Assembly (NCBI GenBank): GCA_905234395.1 | Contig: CAJOHG010000001.1 | Location: 1 to 64,000 of the forward strand | Direction: 5' to 3' | Origin: an uncultured Selenomonadaceae bacterium | GTDB lineage: Bacteria; Bacillota; Negativicutes; Selenomonadales; Selenomonadaceae | DNA length: 64,000 bases | Shown: positions 46,687 to 54,567 of the stretch, piece after piece | Numbering within the stretch: the first letter of the stretch is position 1 | Layout: each line of letters starts with the position of its first letter | Notes under the pieces: model-generated | What the model was told of the DNA's origin: nothing | The model's input: only the letters and a program-made list of their open reading frames with translations | Databases searched by the model: none | Made by a program: the position numbers and the translations under genes

Positions 46687-47589
46687 TTGAAGATTTACGA
46701 CTGCTTTACGTTCTACAACGAGTTTGAACTTTTGGAGTTGCGTTTAAAATCGCTGTGGGACGTTGTAGATTATTTTGTCATTGTCGAGGCGGACAGGAAG
46801 CATAATAACGTGCCTAAGCCGTTTTACTTTTGGGAGCGGCAAAACGACTTCAAAGCGTTTTTCCCGAAGATTAGACATTTGCCCGTTGAAATGAACGTTC
46901 CGTACAGCGGCGCGGGAGATTGGTCGATTGAAAATGCTCAACGCGACGCGATAGCTTACGGACTTGAAGACGCCGAGCCGGACGATTTAATCATGATAAG
47001 CGACGCCGACGAGATTGTTGCGCCCGATGTCTTTCAACGTCTGCAAGAAAATCAAATCAAACTCTTTGCGCCCTATGTCACGCCCGCGACGATTGACGAT
47101 AAAAATATGACGTGTCCCGCGTGGCTGCTCGTCTCCGCGATTGAGTTTTTGGATTACGGCGCGATTGTCATGGATCAAAAATTTTTCTGCTACTATTTCG
47201 ATTGGGTGAGCAAGTCGACGTGGCAAGGCACCATTTTGACCAAACGCAAGACTTTGACGACACCGCAGGCTTTGCGCGACGTGCGGAACTTTCTGCCGCG
47301 AGTTATCGACGGCGGTTATCATTTCAGCTACATGGGCGGCGTTGACCGCGTGATTGACAAAATCAGCTCCATTGTTGAAGGCGTCGTCAAGTTGCAAGGA
47401 AAAACTTTGGACAGACACCACGTTGCAGAGGTTATGGCGAACGGCACGGATATTTACGGGCGCAAGCACATTCCCGAAGCTCAACTGCTGTCTTTCAACG
47501 CACACAACATCAACTTGCCGCGCGTCGACGAATTCTTGAGGAAGTACCCGAATTTTTTGCGCGAGCCCGAAAAATTTTTTGGAGGTTGA
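46687..47589 (+). CDS. Family 17-type glycosyltransferase (copy 1, intact)
   Basis: A 300-residue protein like bacterial GT17 enzymes (related to beta-1,4-mannosyl-glycoprotein GlcNAc-transferase): KIYDCFTFYNEFELLELRL, DYFVIVEADRKHNN, GDWSIENAQRDA and DDLIMISDADEI, the last carrying a DxD motif. The C-terminal GGYHFSYMGGVDRVIDK block matches copy 2. The start is TTG 46687, preceded by GGCGG, exactly as in copy 2; the first ~120 bp of the two genes differ at about three positions. It opens a four-gene sugar cassette between purC and purM. Confidence 0.82.
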   Translation: MKIYDCFTFYNEFELLELRLKSLWDVVDYFVIVEADRKHNNVPKPFYFWERQNDFKAFFPKIRHLPVEMNVPYSGAGDWSIENAQRDAIAYGLEDAEPDDLIMISDADEIVAPDVFQRLQENQIKLFAPYVTPATIDDKNMTCPAWLLVSAIEFLDYGAIVMDQKFFCYYFDWVSKSTWQGTILTKRKTLTTPQALRDVRNFLPRVIDGGYHFSYMGGVDRVIDKISSIVEGVVKLQGKTLDRHHVAEVMANGTDIYGRKHIPEAQLLSFNAHNINLPRVDEFLRKYPNFLREPEKFFGG

Positions 47590-47596
47590 AATTTTC

Positions 47597-48379
47597 ATGG
47601 CTGACAATCTGCACGTCGTCTATCGCATTTCCGACAAGGGCAATCCCAAATCGAAACTTCCAAACGCGGGCAAGGGTGACTGTCTGATAAATGCCGTCAA
47701 CGAATTCGGCGCGGAAAATTTTCACGTGATAGCCGACAACTGCACCGATCAAACGCTTGACGTCTTGAAGTCGACGGGCTTAAGTTTGGAAGTGACTGCC
47801 AACGGCAATGCCGGGACGTGTCGCCATATTTTCAACGAGGTCATCAATCGTTACGACGCCGACGATTTTGTTTATCTGCTTGAAGACGACTACTTACACT
47901 TGCCCGGCAGTCGCGAGGCTCTGTTGGAAGGTTTGGCAATCGCCGATTATGTCACGCTTTACGATCATCCCGACTACTATCGCCGCGACGGCAAGGGCGT
48001 TAATCCTTTCGTGCACGACGACAAGCCCAAATGTTCGATTTATCTGACGGCGCACGCTCATTGGCGCGAGACTGTTTCAACGACGATGACTTTTGCCGCA
48101 AAGGTTAAGACGTTGCTTGAAGACCGCGACATTTGGAATCGATATTGCGTCGAGAAAAATCCTTCGGACTTCGGAGCATTCGTGACTTTGACGGGACAAG
48201 ACGATTTGAACGAGGCTAAACGTTTCGTGCAGAGAGGTTATATCAATTTGGCGCAACTCGTCGTTGAAAATTTTTTGAACGGACGCAAGAAACGATTGTT
48301 AATTTCGCCGATGCCGTCATTTGCCACGCACGCCGAGACAAATTTTTTGGCACCGCTGATTGATTGGACAAAGGTTTGA
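47597..48379 (+). CDS. Probable glycosyltransferase (GT-A-like), unassigned family
   Basis: A 260-residue cytoplasmic protein. NLHVVYRISDKGNPKSKLPN, then FHVIADNCTDQTLDVL and DDFVYLLEDDYLHLPGS suggest a GT-A nucleotide-sugar fold, with LEDDY as the metal-binding acidic motif. The later part (DHPDYY, TAHAHWRETVSTTMTFA, LTGQDDLNE) is not recognised. ATG 47597 follows GGAGG at good spacing. Its position between a GT17 gene and a UDP-sugar decarboxylase supports a glycan role. Donor and acceptor are unknown. Confidence 0.65.
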   Translation: MADNLHVVYRISDKGNPKSKLPNAGKGDCLINAVNEFGAENFHVIADNCTDQTLDVLKSTGLSLEVTANGNAGTCRHIFNEVINRYDADDFVYLLEDDYLHLPGSREALLEGLAIADYVTLYDHPDYYRRDGKGVNPFVHDDKPKCSIYLTAHAHWRETVSTTMTFAAKVKTLLEDRDIWNRYCVEKNPSDFGAFVTLTGQDDLNEAKRFVQRGYINLAQLVVENFLNGRKKRLLISPMPSFATHAETNFLAPLIDWTKV

Positions 48380-48390
48380 GGTGTTGAATT

Positions 48391-49323
48391 TTGAGTAAAC
48401 GAATTTTGGTGACGGGCGGCGCAGGATTTTTGGGCTCGCACCTTTGCGACAAACTTATCGCCGAAGGTCACGAGGTCATTTGTCTGGATAATTTCTTCAC
48501 GGGCAAGAAAAAAAATATCGCGCACCTTTTGAGCAACCCGAATTTTGAAATCATGCGCCACGATGTGATTCAGCCGATTTACGCCGAAGTCGATTGGATT
48601 TTCAATTTGGCGTGCCCGGCAAGTCCCGTGCATTATCAACGAGATCCCGTCCGCACGATTAAAACAAACGTCATGGGCGCGTTAAATTCTCTCGGTTGCG
48701 CCAAACAAAATAACGCACGAGTTTTGCAGGCTTCAACGTCCGAAGTTTACGGCGACCCGAAAGTTCATCCTCAGCCCGAAAGTTATCGCGGAGCAGTCAA
48801 TCCGATTGGAATTCGCGCCTGCTACGACGAGGGCAAACGTACCGCCGAAACTCTGTTCTTCGACTATCACAGACAACACGGGCTTGATATTCGCGTCGTG
48901 AGAATTTTCAACACCTACGGTCCGCGAATGACTTCAAATGACGGGCGTGTAGTGTCGAATTTTATCGTGCAGGCTTTGACGGGCAAGGACATCACGATTT
49001 ACGGCGACGGAACGCAGACGCGAAGTTTTTGCTACGTCGACGATTTGATTGACGGCATTGTTAAAATGATGCACGCCGAAAATTTCACCGGTCCGGTTAA
49101 TTTGGGCAATCCCGGCGAATTCACGATGCTGGAGCTTGCCGAACTCGTCTTGAAGTTGACGGGCAGCAAGTCGAAAATTGTTTATCGCCCGTTGCCTTCC
49201 GACGACCCGACGCAACGTTGTCCCGTGATTGATTTGGCTAAGGAGAAACTTAATTGGCAACCGACCGTCAAGCTTGAAGACGGGCTTAAACTCACAATCG
49301 ATTATTTCAAGAAAAATTTTTGA
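48391..49323 (+). CDS. UDP-glucuronate decarboxylase-like NAD-dependent epimerase (UDP-xylose synthase type)
   Basis: A 310-residue extended SDR. The Rossmann motif [10 protein letters not shown] is at residues 8-17, followed by [11 protein letters not shown]; the catalytic region is STSEVYGDP with YDEGKRTAE in place of the usual YxxxK (Y-D-E-G-K). [12 protein letters not shown] and [11 protein letters not shown] are typical of UXS proteins, which convert UDP-glucuronate to UDP-xylose. It would supply a pentose donor to adjacent glycosyltransferases. The start is TTG 48391 with a GAGGTG site upstream. A 4,6-dehydratase-like activity cannot be excluded. Confidence 0.87.
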   Translation: MSKRILVTGGAGFLGSHLCDKLIAEGHEVICLDNFFTGKKKNIAHLLSNPNFEIMRHDVIQPIYAEVDWIFNLACPASPVHYQRDPVRTIKTNVMGALNSLGCAKQNNARVLQASTSEVYGDPKVHPQPESYRGAVNPIGIRACYDEGKRTAETLFFDYHRQHGLDIRVVRIFNTYGPRMTSNDGRVVSNFIVQALTGKDITIYGDGTQTRSFCYVDDLIDGIVKMMHAENFTGPVNLGNPGEFTMLELAELVLKLTGSKSKIVYRPLPSDDPTQRCPVIDLAKEKLNWQPTVKLEDGLKLTIDYFKKNF

Positions 49324-49335
49324 GGCGGTGATCGT

Positions 49336-50213
49336 TTGAAGATTTACGACTGCTTTACGTTCTACAACGAGTTTGAACTTTTGGAGCTGCGCTTGAAATC
49401 GCTGTGGGACGTTGTAGATTATTTTGTCATTGTCGAGGCGGACAGGAAGCATACGGGCGAGCCGAAAGTTTTTAATTTTTGGACGCGGCAAGAAGACTTC
49501 AAAGAATTTTTGCCGAAGCTACGATTTGTTCCCGCCTATTTGTCGAATGTTCCGTTCAAAGGCACGGGCGATTGGTCGATTGAAAATGCTCAACGCAACG
49601 CGATAATGAACGGACTTATCGACGCGCAACCCGACGACTTGATTTTAGTCAGCGACTTGGACGAAATACCTGCGCCCGATGTTTTGAAAAATTTGGACAA
49701 AGCGTCATTGACTGACCGCAAAGACGTAACCGCGCTTGAACTTTTGGAAAGAGGCGGCGAGGTAGCCATGAGCCAAGAATTTTTCTATTACCATTTCGAT
49801 TGGATAAGCAAGGCAAGATGGCAAGGAACGACACTAATCAAACGAAAATTCATTCGGACGCCTCAGCACCTGCGCAATCGTCGCAACAAAATTTCACGCG
49901 TGGGGGGGGGGATCACTTCAGCTACATGGGCGGCGTTGACCGCGTGATAAACAAAATGACTTCCATTGTTGACGGCAATGAGCTTGTTGAAAAATCGGGC
50001 GGGAAATTTATCGACAGACAACACGTTGAAGCGGCCATGGCGAACGGCGCGGACGTTTACGGTCGGAAAAATGTTGCTGCACAATTTCTGCCTTACGACG
50101 CACACAACATTCGCTTGCCGCACATCGACGAGTTCTTGAAAAAATATCCTCACTTTCTGCGCGAGCCGGAAAAATATTTTAAGGAGCAACCTGATGGAAC
50201 AAATGACGTATAA
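49336..50213 (+). pseudogene. Family 17-type glycosyltransferase (copy 2), frameshifted at a poly-G tract (phase-OFF)
   Basis: The 5' part (TTG start, KIYDCFTFYNEFELLELRL ... ILVSDLDEIPAPD) matches copy 1. At 49902-49911 ten G shift the frame, so translation ends at 49947 with 203 residues, whereas DHFSYMGGVDRVINKMTSI, the counterpart of copy 1's HFSYMGGVDRVIDK, continues in another frame to 50213. Eleven or eight G would give a ~292- or 291-residue enzyme. The 3' end overlaps purM by 20 nt. Everything outside the tract looks intact, favouring a switch over decay. Confidence 0.85.
49902..49911 (+). repeat. Poly-G tract (10 G) in glycosyltransferase copy 2
   Basis: Ten consecutive G; copy 1 has no tract at the matching place (it reads ATCGACGGCGGTTAT). 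Eight or eleven G restore the frame. Confidence 0.9.
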
Positions 50214-51219
50214 AGATTCGGGCGTGGACATCGACGCGGGCAACGAGTCCGTCCGATTGATAAAAGATTTTGTCCGCTCAACTTACCGCTCTGAAGTTTT
50301 GGGCGACATCGGCGGATTCGGAGGATTGTTCGCGCTGAAAAATTACGACGAGCCGATTTTGGTCAGCGGCACGGACGGTGTCGGCACCAAATTAAAAATC
50401 GCCTTCAAACTCAATCGTCACGACACAATCGGGCAAGACGCCGTTGCCATGTGCGTAAATGATATTCTTGTTCAAGGCGCAGAGCCGTTATTTTTTCTTG
50501 ATTATCTCGCTGTCGGCAAACTCAAGCCCGCGCAGGTCGCCGAAATTGTCAAAGGCGTTGCCAACGCTTGCAAGGATTCGGGTTGCGCGTTGATTGGCGG
50601 AGAGACTGCCGAAATGAGCGGCTTTTATTCCGACGGCGAATACGACATTGCGGGCTTTGCGGTCGGTGTCGTCGAACGTAAAAACTTGATAACTCCCGCG
50701 CGCGTCAAAGTCGGCGATATTTTAATCGGCTTGCCGTCAAGCGGTCTGCATTCCAACGGATTCAGCCTCGTTAGGAAAATTGTTTTCGAGCGCATGAAGT
50801 TCACGGGCGACGAAAAATTTTCTGACGACAAAACTCTAGGCGAGGAGCTTTTGACGCCGACAAGACTTTATCCCGCGACGTGTTTGCCGCTGATAAAAAA
50901 ATTCGGCGAAAAAATTCACGGACTTGTTCACGTGACGGGCGGCGGTTTTTACGACAACATTCCTCGCGCATTACCCGAAGGTTTGGGCGCAACGATTGAT
51001 TCCGGTTCGTGGACTGTGCCAAAAATTTTTGAGCTGTTAAAAGCGTGGGGAAATGTTTCTAGCCGCGAAATGTTAAGGACGTTCAACTGCGGCATCGGCA
51101 TGATTCTTATTGTCGACGCGGAAGCTTTGCCCGACATTGACGCGCACCTTAACGAGAACTTAGAAACGTTTTATAAAATCGGTCGCGTTGTCGAAGATGC
51201 AGGCGTCACGATTAATTAG
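50194..51219 (+). CDS. purM: Phosphoribosylformylglycinamidine cyclo-ligase (AIR synthetase)
   Basis: A 341-residue PurM. It begins YKDSGVDIDAGNESV, has GGFGGLFAL, the ATP-binding VSGTDGVGTKLKIAF, and CALIGGETAEMSGFY, then LPSSGLHSNGFSLVR and HVTGGGFYDNIPRALP. It closes the imidazole ring to give AIR in purine synthesis. AAGGAG lies 8 nt before the ATG, within the end of the preceding glycosyltransferase gene. Downstream purine genes (purN, purH, purD) do not follow; phage-like sequence does. Confidence 0.97.
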   Translation: MEQMTYKDSGVDIDAGNESVRLIKDFVRSTYRSEVLGDIGGFGGLFALKNYDEPILVSGTDGVGTKLKIAFKLNRHDTIGQDAVAMCVNDILVQGAEPLFFLDYLAVGKLKPAQVAEIVKGVANACKDSGCALIGGETAEMSGFYSDGEYDIAGFAVGVVERKNLITPARVKVGDILIGLPSSGLHSNGFSLVRKIVFERMKFTGDEKFSDDKTLGEELLTPTRLYPATCLPLIKKFGEKIHGLVHVTGGGFYDNIPRALPEGLGATIDSGSWTVPKIFELLKAWGNVSSREMLRTFNCGIGMILIVDAEALPDIDAHLNENLETFYKIGRVVEDAGVTIN

Positions 51220-51265
51220 TGTTGTTAGCAAAAAAATGCGTTAGACAATTATTGAGACTGTCGAA

Positions 51266-51976
51266 GTGCCCGACGGGCGTTGGAAAAAATTTCTCCGCCT
51301 TGACGTCGACGAATTTCATCAAATCATGAGCGAACGCGGTGCTTGCTCTTTCGACGAGCCCGACACCGCCGAGCGGATCTTGAAGGCGGCAAAGGAAGTT
51401 GACTATTTTCAAACGCTCACCGCGGCTAAGCCTGCTTGGTATATCTACAAGTCTTGCGATTGGTATCGGACGAGCAAAAAGACTGCGGCGGCTATCCTGC
51501 AAAAGTACGGCTTGACCGTCGAACAATTCGCCGAAGCTAGGCTGGCTTATCACGACGCTCAAACAGCTGAACGAATCAAAGCGTGGAAAGCAATGCCGTC
51601 TGCGCCTTCGTTGCCGGTTGCTCATGAAACAGCCGACAAACGCGCCGAAGCCGGACTGACTTGTCAAGAAATTAACTCGACCGCGCCCGAAGGTTGGCAA
51701 ATAAAGCCTGTCGGTGCCAAATTCAACGTTCAATTCAGCGGTCAATCGGTCGCCACTGTCGACAGTCTCGCGCTTGCAAAAGTCTTGACGCCCGAAAAAT
51801 TCTTCGAGCAATTCAGACCGCTTGTTGATAAAGACTTCGACGCCGACAAACAATTCATTGCCGACCGCAAAGCCGAAATTGCCGCCTTGCAAGAAATGCG
51901 CGATGAACTTGTCGGCGACACCGAACGACTAAAAATTATCGACAAGCTCATAGCTCAAAACGAACTCGCGTCATAA
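51266..51976 (+). CDS. Hypothetical 236-residue protein at the phage remnant edge
   Basis: I do not recognise this protein. It starts at a GTG inside VEVPDGRWKKFLRLDVDEF with no visible ribosome site, and the frame is closed a few codons earlier by TAG, so it may be a 5'-truncated gene. The middle has AWYIYKSCDWYRTSKKTAAAILQKYGLTVEQF; the C-terminus is a charged helical stretch (DFDADKQFIADRKAEIAALQEMRDELVGDTERL). A terminator-like hairpin follows at 52036. Its location between purM and the phage genes suggests it belongs to the remnant. Confidence 0.5.
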   Translation: MPDGRWKKFLRLDVDEFHQIMSERGACSFDEPDTAERILKAAKEVDYFQTLTAAKPAWYIYKSCDWYRTSKKTAAAILQKYGLTVEQFAEARLAYHDAQTAERIKAWKAMPSAPSLPVAHETADKRAEAGLTCQEINSTAPEGWQIKPVGAKFNVQFSGQSVATVDSLALAKVLTPEKFFEQFRPLVDKDFDADKQFIADRKAEIAALQEMRDELVGDTERLKIIDKLIAQNELAS

Positions 51977-52035
51977 AAAGACAGCCGACCAATGAGCCGG
52001 CGAAGGAAAAATCGGAAACTCAAATTAACAAACAC

Positions 52036-52062
52036 AGCCGCCTTAGTCAAGAGCGGCTTTTT
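52036..52062 (+). terminator. Intrinsic terminator after the 51.3 kb gene
   Basis: AGCCGC ... GCGGCT with an 11-nt loop and TTTTATTTT. Confidence 0.8.
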
Positions 52063-52068
52063 ATTTTC

Positions 52069-52163
52069 CCGATTTCAAATCGCCAAATAAATTTATCGTC
52101 GTGACCGCTGACGATAATCACGACTTATCTAATGTCGCTGACGGTTTCCCGATTTCAAATCGG
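52069..52163. repeat. Two copies of a CGATTTCAAATCG palindrome
   Basis: CCGATTTCAAATCG occurs at 52069-52082 and, extended to CCGATTTCAAATCGG, at 52149-52163, 80 bp apart and both preceded by TTTCC/TTCC. They could be regulator-binding sites or recombination scars at the phage boundary. The rest of 51,977-52,260 holds no gene that I can support. Confidence 0.5.
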
Positions 52164-52260
52164 AGAACGCCGCCGAATGAATCACGCTCATTGAGCCGCC
52201 TAATTTGCCCTAGAACGCGCCGATTTGACCTTGCACGATACTTTATACCCCTAAGCCAAT

Positions 52261-52434
52261 TTAGCAGGTAATTTCTCTCGTGAATTCATAAAAGGGCATT
52301 CCTCGTTGCACCGGCGTCTGCAGCTCGTCCATCAATTCACGACACTCGCGCAAAAGCTTTTTGAGCCGTTCTGCCTTTGCCAGTGCCGAATCAAGTTGTG
52401 TTTCGTCGAAGTCTAAATATTGCCCTGTCTCCAT
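52261..52434 (-). CDS. Small 57-residue protein, end of phage remnant
   Basis: A short acidic, helical peptide (METGQYLDFDETQLDSALAK, then AERLKKLLRECRELMDEL, ending RGMPFYEFTREITC). Its ATG lies one base past the upstream gene's stop codon (TGATATGG), so translation is probably coupled. Family unknown; a coiled-coil phage accessory protein is possible. It was found by reading the sequence after the last longer gene of the minus-strand unit. Confidence 0.5.
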   Translation of the reverse strand: METGQYLDFDETQLDSALAKAERLKKLLRECRELMDELQTPVQRGMPFYEFTREITC

Positions 52435-52435
52435 A

Positions 52436-52786
52436 TCAGAAAATCACTCCTTCGTCTATCAGGCGTTGCACGTCGGAAGGCAATTTATACGGCTTGCCCG
52501 ACTTCAAACACTCGCGCATCGTCGCCTGCCATTCCGATTCAGGCATATGAATCATCATCTGCGGAATTCCGTCGGATTCAGGAAACTTGATTCGATATTG
52601 CAAGTCTAGCAGGTCATGATCATTCATCGTGCGGGCGTTTGGCGTTCGTCTCCACCGCAGACATTCTATTAGAAAGTAGCACATCTCCTCGTCCGTAAAG
52701 TCGGTGTCGAGCTCCGGTAAATCTTTCTGAAAGACTTCTCGATAAGTCGCCGTCAAGTCTGCACGTCCCTTTGACCAATCTATCAT
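52436..52786 (-). CDS. Hypothetical 116-residue protein (phage remnant)
   Basis: Starts MIDWSKGRADLTATYREVFQ with AGGTGG upstream. It contains FTDEEMCYFLIECLRWRRTPNARTMNDHDLLDLQYRIKFPESDGIP and ends VQRLIDEGVIF. No family is recognised. It follows the second toxin-immunity cassette and a 30-bp remnant of a methyltransferase start, in the same orientation as the rest of the phage genes. An immunity or head-accessory role cannot be separated by eye. Confidence 0.55.
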   Translation of the reverse strand: MIDWSKGRADLTATYREVFQKDLPELDTDFTDEEMCYFLIECLRWRRTPNARTMNDHDLLDLQYRIKFPESDGIPQMMIHMPESEWQATMRECLKSGKPYKLPSDVQRLIDEGVIF

Positions 52787-52829
52787 TTGTCACGCCACCT
52801 TCAACAATTCGTCGAGCATTTCGTTAAAG

Positions 52830-52859
52830 AATCACCTTGTTTAATCATTGCTCCTCCTT
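52830..52859 (-). repeat. Remnant copy of the methyltransferase start region
   Basis: Bases 52830-52859 match 54331-54360 at 28 of 30 positions; the latter is the RBS and first codons (MIKQGD) of the methyltransferase. Here translation would end after about 15 codons. It marks a module junction directly downstream of the second immunity-like gene. Confidence 0.8.
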
Positions 52860-53094
52860 AACCGTAGAATTCCATTCCGGCAACGATTTCGGAAAGCGAC
52901 TTGCCACCGACGAAAGGATTGTTCATTAATTCTTCGAGAGAGCGAAATTCAAAAGTTCGTCCGTCATAAACAACCGCCGCATAAAAACCGTCCTCTTTGT
53001 TGAAAGGGCAAATTGCGCCGCGCTTGCCTTTGTAGAGGAAGCCATAATCAGTGTAGCCTAATGACAATTCTTTTTTCAATTCGTCCGCTGTCAT
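52858..53094 (-). CDS. Putative immunity protein for toxin cassette 2
   Basis: A 78-residue protein (MTADELKKELSLGYTDYGFLY, FNKEDGFYAAVVYDGRTFEF, MNNPFVGGKSLSEIVAGMEF). Its ATG overlaps the stop codon of the toxin-like gene by 4 nt, a typical toxin-immunity arrangement. The family is not recognised by eye. The immunity assignment rests entirely on position, size and coupling. Confidence 0.55.
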   Translation of the reverse strand: MTADELKKELSLGYTDYGFLYKGKRGAICPFNKEDGFYAAVVYDGRTFEFRSLEELMNNPFVGGKSLSEIVAGMEFYG

Positions 53095-53690
53095 AAAATA
53101 TCACCATTATCCTCTCGTTCTTGAGTAGTCAATTCACGTGTGGAACGTTGCGCCTTTCCGTCAGCCCAATTTATATCATGAGCATGTTCGCCCTTTTTGC
53201 CGTATGGATGATTCTTCGCGTTGCCGTGATTCGTCGTGTTTATCTCGAAATAAGGTTGCCCCGTATCGTTATAATAAATTCTCTTGTCGATTGTGCCCTT
53301 ATAATCTTTGTGGTCGATTATAATCAGCGGCTCTGTTTTACTCGGCGTTCGTTCGTGTCCTCCAATAACTCTGTCCGGCTTTATATTGCCGCTCCCGCCA
53401 TGACTTGCAACTTGCTCTTCATATGTGCCAAACCGTTGCAAATCAAAAGTTTTATCAAAATTACCACGCGAGGCAGTTGAAGTCAACGAATCGGCTTTAT
53501 ATTGAGCGTCTTTTTCTGCTCGCCACGCGTCGAAAGGTTTGCTTTTGTCGATATAGACCGCTTTCCATTCGCGATAGTTCATATCGGCTGGTGCTCGTTC
53601 GCGATTAGTCTCACGCGCAAATCTTTCGCCGGTCTTTCTGCCTTTGCTCGTCGGTGTGTCGAACGTCGCAACTATTGTAATTTTAATCAA
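53091..53690 (-). CDS. Orphan MuF-linker/toxin cassette 2
   Basis: A 199-residue frame that starts with the C-terminal linker of the MuF-like capsid protein (IVATFDTPTSKGRKTGERFA, then ETNRERAPADMNYREWKAVYID) and continues into a different C-terminal domain with HKDYKGTIDKRIYYND, YFEINTTNHGNAKNHPYG and GEHAHDINW. The His-rich end suggests a metal-dependent nuclease or similar toxin, which is only a guess. The first codon is a TTG overlapping the methyltransferase stop. It has no capsid domain, so it resembles the orphan, swappable C-terminal modules of polymorphic toxins. Confidence 0.65.
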   Translation of the reverse strand: MIKITIVATFDTPTSKGRKTGERFARETNRERAPADMNYREWKAVYIDKSKPFDAWRAEKDAQYKADSLTSTASRGNFDKTFDLQRFGTYEEQVASHGGSGNIKPDRVIGGHERTPSKTEPLIIIDHKDYKGTIDKRIYYNDTGQPYFEINTTNHGNAKNHPYGKKGEHAHDINWADGKAQRSTRELTTQEREDNGDIL

Positions 53691-54349
53691 AAAAGCTCCT
53701 GCTGTTTCAAAGCAAGAGCGTCGCCGATTCTTTTCTGTGCTATCTCATAATATCGCTCGTCTATCTCGTAGCCGATGAAGTTCCGATTCAAATTCAGTGC
53801 CGCAACCGCCGTCGTGCCGTTGCCCAAAAACGGATCAAGCACTGTTTGACCTTCCGCCGACGAATTACGAATCATCTTCTCCATTAACTCAACAGGTTTT
53901 TGCGCCGGATGTAGTCTTGCTTGTGTGTAATTCACGCATCGGATTCGCCATACGTCCGTTTCAGTCGTCCCGAAATTTCTTTCCGATTTGCCTTTCGTCG
54001 CGAAGATTATCAGTTCGTGCGACGCCCTATAAAAATTCCCCAGCTTAAACCACACTATATCCCAAACAATTAAATTGCGCACCGTCAGATATTTTATTAT
54101 CAACGGATACAGGAAAGGATACGTCCGCCAATCTGTGCAAAGATAAATGTGACCGCCGTCTTTCAATACGCGCTGCCACTCCGAAAACAACTGCTCAAAG
54201 AACGGGCGCATCAAATTAAAATCGCTGAAACTCGACCTTAAACCGTTTGAACTTACTCCGAGGCAATACGGCGGATCTGTCGCTATCATATCAACCGAGC
54301 CGGCGGGCAATTCTTTCATAAGCTCCAGACAATCACCTTGCTTTATCAT
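53687..54349 (-). CDS. DNA adenine/cytosine-N4 methyltransferase (phage type)
   Basis: A 220-residue amino-methyltransferase. The catalytic motif IV DPPY is near residue 25 (MIATDPPYCLGVSSNG) and motif I FxGxG is near 180 (VLDPFLGNGTTAVAA), the beta-class order. HPAQKPVELMEKMI precedes it. It methylates an unknown short sequence. AAGGAGGAGC lies before the ATG, which is 4 nt within the immunity-like gene. No cognate nuclease is adjacent; it sits between the two toxin cassettes. Confidence 0.9.
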   Translation of the reverse strand: MIKQGDCLELMKELPAGSVDMIATDPPYCLGVSSNGLRSSFSDFNLMRPFFEQLFSEWQRVLKDGGHIYLCTDWRTYPFLYPLIIKYLTVRNLIVWDIVWFKLGNFYRASHELIIFATKGKSERNFGTTETDVWRIRCVNYTQARLHPAQKPVELMEKMIRNSSAEGQTVLDPFLGNGTTAVAALNLNRNFIGYEIDERYYEIAQKRIGDALALKQQELF

Positions 54350-54567
54350 TGCTCCTCCTTGACAAGTTCAACTTCCTTACCAACGAAATTGCCTTCGCCT
54401 TGCACTGCGATACATTTCCCGTTCGTGTGCGACATCGGAATGGGTTTATAAATTACTCCGCCAATACGATAGTTGCGATAGGGTTTGTTATGAGGCAATT
54501 CTTTGTCAAGATAAAGAATATATTTATCATTTTTTTGCGGTGACCATTCCTTGAGTATTCTGCTCAT
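54346..54567 (-). CDS. Putative immunity protein for toxin cassette 1
   Basis: A 73-residue protein (MSRILKEWSPQKNDKYILYL, then NKPYRNYRIGGVIYKPIPMSH, ending GKEVELVKEEQ). Its ATG overlaps the end of the toxin-like frame by 4 nt and its end overlaps the methyltransferase start by 4 nt. Small size, overlap on both sides and lack of a signal peptide fit a cytoplasmic immunity protein, but the family is not recognised. Confidence 0.55.
   Translation of the reverse strand: MSRILKEWSPQKNDKYILYLDKELPHNKPYRNYRIGGVIYKPIPMSHTNGKCIAVQGEGNFVGKEVELVKEEQ

Noticed and set aside
53687-54349. Complete restriction-modification system around the methyltransferase
   Set aside because: No nuclease gene is adjacent; neighbours are toxin-like cassettes and small partner genes.
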